NCBI GenBank assembly: GCA_016930175.1
Contig: JAFGHJ010000003.1
Coordinates: 62,001 to 126,000 of the forward strand
Source: Caldifarciminota bacterium
Lineage (GTDB): Bacteria > Hydrothermota > UBA3072
Length of the DNA: 64,000 bases
Direction: 5' to 3'
The position numbers and the translations under genes were made by a program. Below the pieces are notes generated by a model. It made no database searches. It was not told the origin of the DNA and saw nothing but the letters and a program-made list of their open reading frames with translations. Shown in pieces: positions 8,618 through 18,387 of the stretch. Every line of letters starts with the position of its first letter. Position 1 is the first letter of the stretch.

Positions 8618-10033
8618 CTAATCTTCTTTTCCGGTCCAGCAGTAAGTGCAAAGATTATCTTCCCCAAGACCTGTTGCTTTTATCATGTCTTCAAGTCTTT
8701 GGTATTTTAGGGAAGTCACATTAAGGTCTTTTTCCATTTCCTTTATCATCTCGGCATATTCTTTAGAGTCAGGGTCAAGATAAGGGCCTAAATCTTCAAT
8801 ATGTTTTCCGTGTATTTTTTTTATTATTCTTCTTGCGAATAACTCATCTATCTTTCGTGTCGAAAAAAGATATTTACAGGGGAACATAAGAGCCGGGCAG
8901 GCTATTCTTGCATGTATTTCTTTTGCTCCCGCATTCCAGAGTTTAACGAGGAGGTAATTTTTTAATTGGGTTCCTCTTACAATAGAATCTTCAGTTAGTA
9001 TAAGTCTCTGTTTTTCAATCAGAGCTTCCGCTGTTATCTGTTTCATTAACGCGACCAGATCTCGTCTTTCCTGGATTGGGGGCACATAGCTTCTTGCCCA
9101 CCCAGGTGTGTACTTAAGCAATGGTGTTTTTACCGGTATTCCGGATTCGTATGAATATCCGAAGGAGTAGGCAGTACCGGAATCGGCTATTCCTGTAACC
9201 AGATTGGCATTTATATCGTCGTTTTTCGCCATGAGCCTCCCAGAATCTTCCCTAAACTCTTCCACGTTTTTGCCTTCATATTCGGAAGCTGGAAATCCTG
9301 TATACACATACAAAAAAGCACATAAACGCAGGTCCTTTTCAGCTTTTTTCAATACTTCTGTCTTGTTTCCATTTAATAGTAATATCTCTCCGGGACCAAG
9401 AAATTTTTTTGTTGTAAAGTTCAAATTTTTATATGAACAGGTCTCCGAAACAACTATTTTAGCTCCTTCTTTTTCCGCTAAGACTAAAGGGGTTCTTCCG
9501 TATTTATCCCTTGCGGCGAATAACCCCTCTTTACCCAGAAGAAGTAAAGACATAGAACCGTCGATTCGAGAGTGCATATATTCTATTCCGCTGAGTAGAT
9601 TATCCCCTTTGTTAATAAGTTTTGCAACTAACTCAATTTGATTAGGGCATCCGTTTACCATTTCGGAGAATATTGCACCTTCAGATATAAGTTCATCTGC
9701 GAGCTCGATTTGATTGTTTATAAATCCCGTACCGCAAATTGAGTATTCCCCGAATTTCAGTCTAAGAACAAGAGGTTGTGTATCCCGGTCACTTATTACT
9801 CCGATACCTGAATGCCCCTTCATTTCTATATAGTCGATATCCTCGATAAATCTTGTCTTGAATTGTGCTTTTTCTATGGTATGAATTTTCTTATGAATTT
9901 TATTGCCATCGGATATTGCCATTCCCCCGTATGAAGTTCCGAGATGCGAGTGGTAATCAGTCGCATAAAAGAGATCTTGTTTGCAATCTTCTTTGCAGTG
10001 TTTTTTTGTAACAATACCAACGATTCCGCTCAT
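8618..10033 (-). CDS. divergent amidophosphoribosyltransferase (PurF family)
   Basis: EDSIVRGTQLKNYLLV PRPP motif, C-terminal CTYCWTG, N-terminal Ntn-like MSGIVGIV; SD ggggaggaagg precedes the ATG at 10033. Confidence 0.8.
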   Translation of the reverse strand: MSGIVGIVTKKHCKEDCKQDLFYATDYHSHLGTSYGGMAISDGNKIHKKIHTIEKAQFKTRFIEDIDYIEMKGHSGIGVISDRDTQPLVLRLKFGEYSICGTGFINNQIELADELISEGAIFSEMVNGCPNQIELVAKLINKGDNLLSGIEYMHSRIDGSMSLLLLGKEGLFAARDKYGRTPLVLAEKEGAKIVVSETCSYKNLNFTTKKFLGPGEILLLNGNKTEVLKKAEKDLRLCAFLYVYTGFPASEYEGKNVEEFREDSGRLMAKNDDINANLVTGIADSGTAYSFGYSYESGIPVKTPLLKYTPGWARSYVPPIQERRDLVALMKQITAEALIEKQRLILTEDSIVRGTQLKNYLLVKLWNAGAKEIHARIACPALMFPCKYLFSTRKIDELFARRIIKKIHGKHIEDLGPYLDPDSKEYAEMIKEMEKDLNVTSLKYQRLEDMIKATGLGEDNLCTYCWTGKED

Positions 10034-10225
10034 TTTTTTGCCTTCCTCCCCCTTTTGCATTAAAATGAATTTTTATTCGGTTTTATTCAAGAATATACTT
10101 ATGGCTATTATTTTTGCAAGGGCAGAAATACGGGTTTCGGGTTACGTGTTTTGAGTTTCGAGTTAAAAAAACAACAAAAATAAATTCTTTGTGTTCTTTG
10201 TAGCTTTTGTTATTCAGATTGTCGT

Positions 10226-11128
10226 TTAAGAACTTCTCTTTCTTAAGTGAAAGAATAGCACCGAAAAAGCGACTATGAGCATTCCGATAACTGAAAGTAC
10301 GGTCGGCGAATCGTTTTTTAGTAGCGTCCAGCTAATTAGTGCTCCTAATATAGGCATAATAAACTTCCACATATTTAACTCTGAGACTTTTACTCTTTCA
10401 TTTTTTATTAAATAAAACCAGATTGAGAACCCCGCTGCGGAAATAAATGCGAGCCATAACAAAGCAAAAATAAACTGTTTTGTAATAGTGATTTGCGGGG
10501 ATCCTTCCACCAAGAACGAAAGCAGAAGGAGTATAACTCCTCCAAAACCCATCTGGGCGGAATTTAAAGTAATGGGATCTATGTCACTTTTATCTGCTGA
10601 TACTACAATATTTCCAAACGCGCTTGCCGTTGTTGACCCCAGTAGAATGATTATACCCGCTAATTCTTTAATGGAGGTTCCTTTTATAAATCGTCTGTCT
10701 ATCGATATTAAAATTACCCCGAGAATTCCCGCAAAAATGTAAATTGCTTTTCGAAGAGATAACTTATCGTCTTTAAGAATTATATGCGCGGCGACCGCAG
10801 TAATAAGAGGAGATGAACCCGTGACTATCGCACCTGTAGAGCCGGATACCAATGACATTCCCCAGAAGAACAGAGAATACAAGAGAAAAGTCTGGAAAAG
10901 GCTAACCTTCGTAATTGTTTTTAAAGCAGAGTGAGTCGATTTAAAATAAGTTTTTAGTCCGCCGCAAAAAGGCATCAATAATAAACCCGCAAGAATAAAA
11001 CGTATTCCCGCAAAAAGCATGGGAGTACAGTAAGGAAGCCCAATCTTGATGACAGCAAAAGCAGTCGACCATATAATACATGCGAGTATCGCGAGAGAAA
11101 TAATTTTAGATTTTTTCAAATCGAACAT
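10226..11128 (-). CDS. EamA/DMT-family transporter
   Basis: multi-helix protein with IIWSTAFAVIKIGL start and two EamA-like repeats. Confidence 0.85.
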   Translation of the reverse strand: MFDLKKSKIISLAILACIIWSTAFAVIKIGLPYCTPMLFAGIRFILAGLLLMPFCGGLKTYFKSTHSALKTITKVSLFQTFLLYSLFFWGMSLVSGSTGAIVTGSSPLITAVAAHIILKDDKLSLRKAIYIFAGILGVILISIDRRFIKGTSIKELAGIIILLGSTTASAFGNIVVSADKSDIDPITLNSAQMGFGGVILLLLSFLVEGSPQITITKQFIFALLWLAFISAAGFSIWFYLIKNERVKVSELNMWKFIMPILGALISWTLLKNDSPTVLSVIGMLIVAFSVLFFHLRKRSS

Positions 11129-11304
11129 AACCCTCAGGAGAGTATGTTCTTTATGGGGAATGTCAATAGTGTTTCTCGATTTTCGAGAAACAAGTTAATT
11201 GGTTAAATGGTTGAGTTGTTAATTAGTATAAAATAAAAAACTATAAGTACTATATGTGAATAGTGGGGTTTTGGGATTCTAACTACTAACTTCCAACTTC
11301 CAAC

Positions 11305-11412
11305 TTCTTTCTCTGTGCCTTCGCGGCTAATTAATGGGTTGTGGTGGGAGTTTTAAACAAAAAAGTAAAATGGGATGTGGGGGCTCTGTGTTCTCTGTGT
11401 CTCTGTGGCAAA
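11305..11412. repeat. intergenic degenerate word repeat
   Basis: tctctgtgccttcgcggctaa ... gctctgtgttctctgtgtctctgtggcaaat. Confidence 0.55.
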
Positions 11413-11841
11413 TCATACATCAAAAATAACAGTTGCCTGATATTCATTCCCGACCTCCTTGATTTCGAGCTGATGATATGTTACTGCTTTTATCTCGGTT
11501 CCGTTTTTTATGTCTTCTGCCGATACAATATTTCCTTTAAGCTTGATTTGATACCGGTCGTTTTCGATATAGACCGAACACACAGAAGGCAGAAACAACT
11601 CCTTTTCAAAAAAATATATAATTTCTTCCAAAATACTAACAAGTGCCGTTTCCATATTTTCTTCTTCTACAGAGAATTCTCTTTCGATCACCGGCTGGAT
11701 TTCTATTCCGCCGGATAGTAAATCTGCCGTAGCATGGATTGCTTTCCAGAAAATTTCGGTAAGGGAATTTCCTTTTAGTCTAATCCCAATATCCGCCGTA
11801 TGTTCTAATATTTCGTAATCTTTATTCGATCCCAAGGACAT
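11413..11841 (-). CDS. archease
   Basis: YEILEHTADIGIRLKGNSLTEIFWKA, KAVTYHQLEI, VIFDV terminus. Confidence 0.92.
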   Translation of the reverse strand: MSLGSNKDYEILEHTADIGIRLKGNSLTEIFWKAIHATADLLSGGIEIQPVIEREFSVEEENMETALVSILEEIIYFFEKELFLPSVCSVYIENDRYQIKLKGNIVSAEDIKNGTEIKAVTYHQLEIKEVGNEYQATVIFDV

Positions 11842-12244
11842 GTCTCATTAAACGCGAGAACTCGTAGTAGAGTTGTTTTAAATTAAAGACTGCAGGCATC
11901 TTTATTCCTATAACTTCGACTTTTTGATTTACTAATATTTTTTTTGCGAGATATCGGGTTCGGAAGACATGGCTTTGATCCGTAACTATCCAGATTTTTC
12001 CGGCGTTGTCTATAAATTTTTTTGAATTTATGAGGTTCTGCGGAGTTGTTGTCGAGTTATCTTCCGGGATGGCTTTTAATTTGGAATATTTTTTCATCCA
12101 TCCGACTTCTTCTTTTGTCCCCGAAAAAATAACTCTAAAATCGTCGGAATTTTTTAATTTTAATTCAGCGAATTTTACTCTTTTTTTTGTTAGTTCTTTA
12201 TCCTTACAGCCTAAAATTATGACTGCGTCTTTATTTTCTACCAC
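11822..12244 (-). CDS. DUF218/YdcF-like protein
   Basis: VIILGC start, EDNSTTTPQNLINSKKFI, IVTDQSHVFRTRYLAKKI. Confidence 0.8.
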   Translation of the reverse strand: MVENKDAVIILGCKDKELTKKRVKFAELKLKNSDDFRVIFSGTKEEVGWMKKYSKLKAIPEDNSTTTPQNLINSKKFIDNAGKIWIVTDQSHVFRTRYLAKKILVNQKVEVIGIKMPAVFNLKQLYYEFSRLMRHVLGIE

Positions 12245-13494
12245 TTCTCTAAAATTTTTGTTTTATCTTTTTTTAACTTTTTTCCAACCGAGTATGCCGA
12301 TAAAATGCTTTCTTTTATGGGTTCTAATTCCTTTTTGGTATATACAAGAGCGAGTGCTTCCCCTTTTCTGACTTCCTCACCCGCTACTTTTAAAAGTTTT
12401 ATTCCGGCTTTTAAATCTACGTTATCTTCTTTCTTCTCTCTTCCGGCTCCGGTTTTTAAAGCGGCGATGCCGATTTTATAAGCGTCTATTTTCTCGACAA
12501 TTCCCTCAGAGGTACTTTTGACTTCAAAAGATTTTTTGTAAGTGGTAAGTCCTGATAAATCCCCTCCCTGAAGAGAGACCATCTTTTCGAATCGCTCAAA
12601 AACTTTACCGCTTTTAAGCGTTTCTAATATTTCTACTTTTATCCCGGCAAGCGAGCACATTTCTTCCGCAAGAACTTTTGTAATCTCAAGGGTATCGGTA
12701 TAATCGGTTAAGTTGCCTTTAAGTATCTCGACGGATTCGATTACTTCGGGAGCATTTCCGATATTCCTGCCGATTGGCGAGGACTGATCGGTAAAAACAA
12801 TCTTCATTTCTGTTCCGAGTTCTTCGCCGACTTTTTTCATCATTTCTCCAAGCTTTTTAGCGGAAGCAAGGTCTTTCATAAAAGCGCCTTCTCCCACCTT
12901 TAAATCTATAACGAGACCGTCTAAGTCTTCCGCAAGTTTTTTAGAGAGGATGCTGGAAGTAATAAGGGCGACCGATTCTACAGTTTCCGTTGCGTCTCTT
13001 AACGCGTACAATTCCTTATCCGCAGGAGCGATTTCTCTTGTTTGAGATATTATGGAACAGCCGGTTTTTCTTAGAACCCTCTCGAATTGACCGAAGGTAA
13101 GAGAGGTTTTATAGCCCGGAATTGCCTCCATCTTATCTGAAGTTCCGCCGGTGTGTCCGAGCCCTCTACCGGTAATCATTGGAACGATTATGCCCATTTC
13201 TGCTGCGAGAGGAGCGAGAATCAGGCTTATTTTATCTCCGACCCCGCCTGTCGAATGCTTGTCTATTTTTGGACCTTTAATTCCCGATAGGTCAAGTTTT
13301 TTCCCTGAATTAAGCATGAAGTAAGTAAGGTCTTTTGTTTCTTCAAGGTTCATCCCTTTGTAAAATATTGCCATTAAAAGAGCGCTTATCTGATAATTTG
13401 GGATTTCTTTGGTGGTAACACCGTTGATAAAAAATTCTATATCAGACTTATCGAGCTTTTGGCCGTCTCTTTTTTTTCTGATAATCTCCCGCAT
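12238..13494 (-). CDS. thymidine/pyrimidine-nucleoside phosphorylase
   Basis: KIDKHSTGGVGDKISLILAPLAAEMGIIVPMITGRGLGHTGGTSDKMEAIPG signature. Confidence 0.95.
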   Translation of the reverse strand: MREIIRKKRDGQKLDKSDIEFFINGVTTKEIPNYQISALLMAIFYKGMNLEETKDLTYFMLNSGKKLDLSGIKGPKIDKHSTGGVGDKISLILAPLAAEMGIIVPMITGRGLGHTGGTSDKMEAIPGYKTSLTFGQFERVLRKTGCSIISQTREIAPADKELYALRDATETVESVALITSSILSKKLAEDLDGLVIDLKVGEGAFMKDLASAKKLGEMMKKVGEELGTEMKIVFTDQSSPIGRNIGNAPEVIESVEILKGNLTDYTDTLEITKVLAEEMCSLAGIKVEILETLKSGKVFERFEKMVSLQGGDLSGLTTYKKSFEVKSTSEGIVEKIDAYKIGIAALKTGAGREKKEDNVDLKAGIKLLKVAGEEVRKGEALALVYTKKELEPIKESILSAYSVGKKLKKDKTKILEKW

Positions 13495-13500
13495 GAGATT

Positions 13501-13528
13501 AAGTTAATTTGAAAGGGAATATTGTCAA
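13501..13528 (-). promoter_or_regulatory. predicted leaderless sigma70 promoter of pyrimidine-nucleoside phosphorylase
   Basis: reverse strand TTGACA-N16-TAACTT, 6 nt to ATG at 13494. Confidence 0.6.
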
Positions 13529-13557
13529 TAATTAACCCCTCACCACCGTATCAAATT

Positions 13558-13595
13558 AATCTCACACAAAGCACACAAAGACCACAAAGATTTTA
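13558..13595. repeat. intergenic degenerate word repeat
   Basis: atctcacacaaagcacacaaagaccacaaaga. Confidence 0.6.
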
Positions 13596-13805
13596 ATTGT
13601 TTTTTTACTTGAAGCATGGAAACCTTGAACCCTTGATTAGTAAAGAGAGCACGAAAATTCAATTCCTTTTTTTGCTCGAAACTCAAGACACAAAACTTTT
13701 TTGGACCGAATACAGATGATTTACAGATATCCGCAAATAGAATTTACTCATTGCTATATACGGAGTATTTATTATAATATTTTTATACAAATAAAGGAGG
13801 TTTAA

Positions 13806-16800
13806 ATGTTTTCTCTTAGAAATAAAACTATTCAAGAGCCAGGCAGGAGTTTGATTTTTCTATTCTTCCTGGTTTTTTTTCTTTTTGGAGAACAGGTTTT
13901 TGCTCAGGTAACTATAAAAAAGGATGTGCCGAGACCGCTGGAGCTTAACATCGAGGATTGTCTTATTGCGACAATCACATCGCCAGAGCCGATGACGGTA
14001 TATATGGTAGGTATGGCGACCGAAGCGGGGAGGGGACTCGTTGCCAAGGTAACCACTGAAAAATTTGAAATTAGATCAGGCATCAATCGCTATGATGCTT
14101 CTCGTGTACCTCCTCTTGCCGAGACCTGGATTGTCCCGGAATATGAGAGTCTAATAGATAGAACGGGAAAATTCCCGGAAGGCAGATACACAATCCTTAT
14201 TCGTCTTTTTACCGTAAGGGGTGAACTTTTAGACGAAGATAAGATAACCCATATGGTAGAATATCCCGAGCTAAGGCTTATAGCTCCAAGAAACGGAGCC
14301 AGTATAATTGAGCCAAATCCTATATTTCGCTGGTCAATTAGTCGTCCTATTTCCGGAACAAGATATGTGCTGAAAATATTTGAGCTGATGCCGGGACAGG
14401 CAGAAATAGCTGCCGTTTCTGAGATTCCCTTTTTCCAAAGAAGAACCACTTCGACGTCTTTTCGGTATCCTTTAAGTGCCAAAACTTTTGAAGAGGGAAA
14501 AAAGTATGCCTGGCAGATTCAGGCATTGGACGAGACAAGTTATCCTCTGGGAAGAAGCGAAGGGAAAAGTGAGATTTTCTCGTTTGGCTATAGAGAGAAA
14601 GCCAAGGAGAGCTATACTATTAAGCTTATCTCACCGGAAGAAGGCGCTGAAATTCCTTCCGGGGAAATCAAATTTTGCTGGGAGCCTATACCAGTTGAAG
14701 ATGTAAATTATACTGTCTATTACACCCATAGAGACTGTGAATCGTTAACAGAAGGTAGGCCCCATCCGTTTGCTCCTCTGCTTCCCGATTCCAATGCACA
14801 GAGTAGAATTAGAAATTTGAGGACGCGGAAACTTAATCTTGAAGCACAATTGGAACACTGGCAGAGGTATTGTGAAGAAGAGGTAGCCGAAATGCTCCGG
14901 AGCAGCCTTGAGAACCAGCAAGCCTGGGAGGAAGCAAAAGAGCAACTAAGGGCAATGGCAGATTTGCTGAAGGATGAATTAAATTTCTCCCTGCCTGAGA
15001 ACTGCCCGGTTGGTGACCGGTGTTGTAACAATAAACCCTGCTGCGAGCGACTCGATCCCTGCAAAGAAGAAGACCTGGAAACATTCAAAGAACGGGTGAG
15101 ATGTCTCCATGAGCAGATAAATTCATTCAACAATATATTTAACGGCTCTACCGCCGAATTTTTAAGACTTTATACCCGTTGGCGAAATGGCGCGGATCAC
15201 AGAGCTACTATGGATTTCTATCACGCGTATTTTTCGCTCATAGATGATATTATAGGCTTGATTACCTCCGCGCTGGATGCCATCACTCCCGATGAGGAGG
15301 AAATTCTTGAGCAAATTATTGAGGAAACTATATCGTCAGGTGCCTGTACTCTGGCGCCTGAATGGTGTGAGACTATCCAGAACGCAAGGACAGTTAAAGA
15401 AAAGATGGGTGTTGTAAAATCATTAATGGCAAGTGCCAGATCGAGCGGGGCTATGCCTCCCGCATTTATTGTCGCCATGGTTCAGGCGATGGCGCAGCAA
15501 GCTGCCAGTGCGACAGGAGTTGCTGTAGCCGGATGGGATAATTTTGCCGAAGTAATGATAAATCAACTGAGGAGCGCGTATGAAGCTCTTATATGTCTTA
15601 TCCAGCTGAATCAGGTAAGAATAGCGACTTTCAGGGATTGTGATGAATTCTGCAGAAGACTGATAGAATGTTTACGGGAAGATGTTGCGGAGATCGAAGA
15701 AGAAATTGAGGAAATAGAGGAAGAAAATGCCCGTGAGCGTACGGAATACTGGGAGGAAGAGCGCGAAAGAATCAGGGGAGAAATGGAGCAGGCTCTTTCG
15801 GAACTGGGTGAAGGATGGTATGAGAGATGCTGCAGAGAAGGGACCGGCGAAATCCGTATACCGGGTGAGGGCGAATGCGCGAGGGAAGCCGAACAGGCGT
15901 TAAGAAGAGCCCTGGGAGATAAAGCCTGCTTCATGACGTTTGTAATAAGGTGCCATCCTGACGGCAGAGTAACCATAGAACACAGTTTCCCGTCGCGTGA
16001 AAGAAGAGAAGACTGCTGTGAGCCTGAGGTGGAACGGACTGAAGGAATCGGACAGAGGGAAGGGAATCCCCCTGAAGGCGGAAATGTTTGTTATCCCGAA
16101 AGTGAAAGAGAAAGAGAGGAAATGGGAAGGCAAACACTCCCTGCCGGAGGATGGAGGGTGGAGGCTCACGACGGAGAGGGAAATCTGCTTGGCGAAAGCC
16201 CGATACGTGAACTACATCCGACAAGACCCGTACCCGGCAGAGAACCATACCATGTTCCGACTCCTGTCGATTCTGTTGAATGTGAATGCGTTGTAGCACC
16301 CCTGATAAACGGTAAGCCAATTAAGCAAAATACTACTGTTCGTAATCTTCAGAAAGGTATTAAGCAGACAATCTCCCTCAAAGGAGACTGCGGTAAAAAT
16401 TGTGTTCCCGGTCTGCAGAGCATAACGATTCAGCCTCCTCTTGTACTGAGTGCCGCATTCGGAGCACCTATAGTATTTCTGCCTCCTCCGGTTACGGTCA
16501 ACGTGCAGAAGACATTATATGATTTTCCTTACCCGGGATTGTATAAATTAGTCGTTACTCAATTTTGCGAGGATGGAAGTTCATGCGATGCCTCGTTCAA
16601 CGTTTTGATTTCGGAAAAGAGGAAAACAAAACCTCTTGACCCGGACGATATCGCCGGATTGGCTCCCGGCGGAGGGTGCGGGGACGCCTTTTGCTTAAAG
16701 GTACTCTACACTGTTTCAGGCAAGAAAGATTTCAAAACGATTTCTTTCAATACCCTCGATCTGGGGAAGAAAGGAGAACTTGAATTGCGTCTTGAGAGCA

Positions 16801-17012
16801 GTTGTTTCAAGAAATGCAAAGGCAAGAAAGTAGTTACCTGGGAAATAACAGAACCCGACGGGAAAAAGGTAATTGAAAAGGACCAGGATTTATACGAAAT
16901 AAAATATGATTTCAATAAGGTGGGCGTGTATCACATCTGTGTGATAGAAACCGCAGACTGCGGCGGTGGTACTCAAACATGCAGTAAGTTCTTGCTTATC
17001 GAGACGAAATAA
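13806..17012 (+). CDS. large secreted Cys-rich protein with Glu-rich coiled coil and two C-terminal Ig/PKD-like Cys domains
   Basis: SD ataaaggagg; N-terminal hydrophobic signal; FRWSISRP and FCWEPIPVEDVNYTVYY Fn3-like pieces; many Cys pairs. Confidence 0.75.
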   Translation: MFSLRNKTIQEPGRSLIFLFFLVFFLFGEQVFAQVTIKKDVPRPLELNIEDCLIATITSPEPMTVYMVGMATEAGRGLVAKVTTEKFEIRSGINRYDASRVPPLAETWIVPEYESLIDRTGKFPEGRYTILIRLFTVRGELLDEDKITHMVEYPELRLIAPRNGASIIEPNPIFRWSISRPISGTRYVLKIFELMPGQAEIAAVSEIPFFQRRTTSTSFRYPLSAKTFEEGKKYAWQIQALDETSYPLGRSEGKSEIFSFGYREKAKESYTIKLISPEEGAEIPSGEIKFCWEPIPVEDVNYTVYYTHRDCESLTEGRPHPFAPLLPDSNAQSRIRNLRTRKLNLEAQLEHWQRYCEEEVAEMLRSSLENQQAWEEAKEQLRAMADLLKDELNFSLPENCPVGDRCCNNKPCCERLDPCKEEDLETFKERVRCLHEQINSFNNIFNGSTAEFLRLYTRWRNGADHRATMDFYHAYFSLIDDIIGLITSALDAITPDEEEILEQIIEETISSGACTLAPEWCETIQNARTVKEKMGVVKSLMASARSSGAMPPAFIVAMVQAMAQQAASATGVAVAGWDNFAEVMINQLRSAYEALICLIQLNQVRIATFRDCDEFCRRLIECLREDVAEIEEEIEEIEEENARERTEYWEEERERIRGEMEQALSELGEGWYERCCREGTGEIRIPGEGECAREAEQALRRALGDKACFMTFVIRCHPDGRVTIEHSFPSRERREDCCEPEVERTEGIGQREGNPPEGGNVCYPESEREREEMGRQTLPAGGWRVEAHDGEGNLLGESPIRELHPTRPVPGREPYHVPTPVDSVECECVVAPLINGKPIKQNTTVRNLQKGIKQTISLKGDCGKNCVPGLQSITIQPPLVLSAAFGAPIVFLPPPVTVNVQKTLYDFPYPGLYKLVVTQFCEDGSSCDASFNVLISEKRKTKPLDPDDIAGLAPGGGCGDAFCLKVLYTVSGKKDFKTISFNTLDLGKKGELELRLESSCFKKCKGKKVVTWEITEPDGKKVIEKDQDLYEIKYDFNKVGVYHICVIETADCGGGTQTCSKFLLIETK

Positions 17013-17019
17013 AAAATAA

Positions 17020-17120
17020 TCTCACGCCGAGACACGGAGCCCACAGAGATTATACTATGTTAATCTGTTGGTCGGTTAGTCTGTTAAAAGAACATACCAA
17101 CTCACTAACACATTAACAAA
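17020..17120. repeat. intergenic degenerate word repeats
   Basis: tctcacgccgagacacggagcccacagaga ... ctgttggtcggttagtctgtt ... ccaactcactaacacattaac. Confidence 0.55.
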
Positions 17121-17175
17121 AAATTTTGACTCAAGACTCCAGACTCGCGACTCATGACGCGGATTAAAATCCGTC

Positions 17176-17203
17176 TTGACAAAAAATTAAAAATCCATAC
17201 ACT
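17176..17203 (+). promoter_or_regulatory. predicted near-leaderless sigma70 promoter
   Basis: TTGACA-N16-TACACT, 9 nt to ATG at 17213; no SD. Confidence 0.5.
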
Positions 17204-17212
17204 AATCTTGCC

Positions 17213-17992
17213 ATGAAAACATTTAAAAATCTTTTTTTCGTTTCGTTATTAGTTTTTCTTTCCGGCTGCAGCGTGAATAAAACCCAGATCGAACAGGAAA
17301 CTTTACCTCCCGCAGTTCCAGGCGGCACGTCATACGGTGAAACAGAAGATACCGCAAAAGTTGATGCGATTACGGGAGCGACAAAAGCAGAGATGAAAAT
17401 TGTGGCTTTAGCCGGTGCGTCATACGGTGGAATTGTTCATAACCGTGAAATGGCGGGGATAAGCGGTTTTTCGGATATCGATGCCATTACCGGAGCGACA
17501 AAATTGGCTTATAATGCAGGGATTCATTCTATTTTGAAAGGGCATGGGCGTACAGTCGAAATAGGCCTTGATTATATAAAAGTCAACAAGTCTATAGAAT
17601 ATGATATGCCTTCTTTTTCAGTTAACGGAACAAGAAGTTTTGAAGCTCATCAAATTCGATTACCTTTAACATATAATTTCGGATTTTTTAAAAATAAGGT
17701 GGATCAAGCCAGATTTGTTTTTAAAATAGGTCTATCTCCGGGTTATACCTTCAGTAAAACAATAGAAGATTCCGAAGGTTCGGAAAATATGCCGGATTAC
17801 GAGTTTTCCAGTTGGGATGTGTGTGGAAATTTTGGATTTTATTACTATCCTTTCAATTTCAAACAGGATTACAGGATGGGATTTTATCTCGATTTTTGCC
17901 GCGGACTAAAGGCATATAACGATATTTACCACGAATCATGGACGCAAGGCGGGAATGCCCTTATGAATTTCGGCGTCGTCTTCGAACCTTAA
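17213..17992 (+). CDS. lipoprotein with two DAITGAT flavinylation-like motifs and a small beta-barrel-like C-terminal part
   Basis: lipobox FLSGCS; VDAITGATK at 17363-17383 (motif) and IDAITGATK at 17480-17500; amphipathic beta-rich C-terminal part. Confidence 0.75.
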   Translation: MKTFKNLFFVSLLVFLSGCSVNKTQIEQETLPPAVPGGTSYGETEDTAKVDAITGATKAEMKIVALAGASYGGIVHNREMAGISGFSDIDAITGATKLAYNAGIHSILKGHGRTVEIGLDYIKVNKSIEYDMPSFSVNGTRSFEAHQIRLPLTYNFGFFKNKVDQARFVFKIGLSPGYTFSKTIEDSEGSENMPDYEFSSWDVCGNFGFYYYPFNFKQDYRMGFYLDFCRGLKAYNDIYHESWTQGGNALMNFGVVFEP

Positions 17993-18009
17993 ACTCTACC
18001 CACAAACCA

Positions 18010-18250
18010 AATTTATTCTCACACAAAGCACACAAAGGCACAAAGAAAAATTATGTTGTTTTAAACATTCTAACCTTCTAACATCCTAACTAAAAAATAA
18101 CCACAGAGGACACAGAGAAAAAAATTATTTTTCTTTTTCCAATTTAACCACTCAACCAATCCGAAGGATTGATTATTGGGACACAGATAAACGCAGATTA
18201 AAAGAACTTTTTATCTTGTTTTAACTGCTCAGCTATTCAACCATTTAACT
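18010..18250. repeat. intergenic degenerate word repeats
   Basis: ctcacacaaagcacacaaaggcacaaag; aaccacagaggacacagag; gggacacagataaacgcagatt; tcaaccatttaactactcaacc. Confidence 0.65.
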
Positions 18251-18387
18251 ACTCAACCTAAATCCGAAGAATCTATAAATGGAACTGCCGCGTATTCTGG
18301 AGGGTCAAATTAATAAAGAAAATGAAAAGAATTTATTGGTTGGAGTAACAAATTGTAAAAAATAATAGTTAAAAAAAGGAGGTCAAA

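Noticed and set aside
15931-16320. Overlapping ORFs on both strands in the 1068-aa protein gene, possible frameshift
   Set aside because: The main frame remains continuous and keeps Cys/Gly patterning across the region; the others look like compositional shadows
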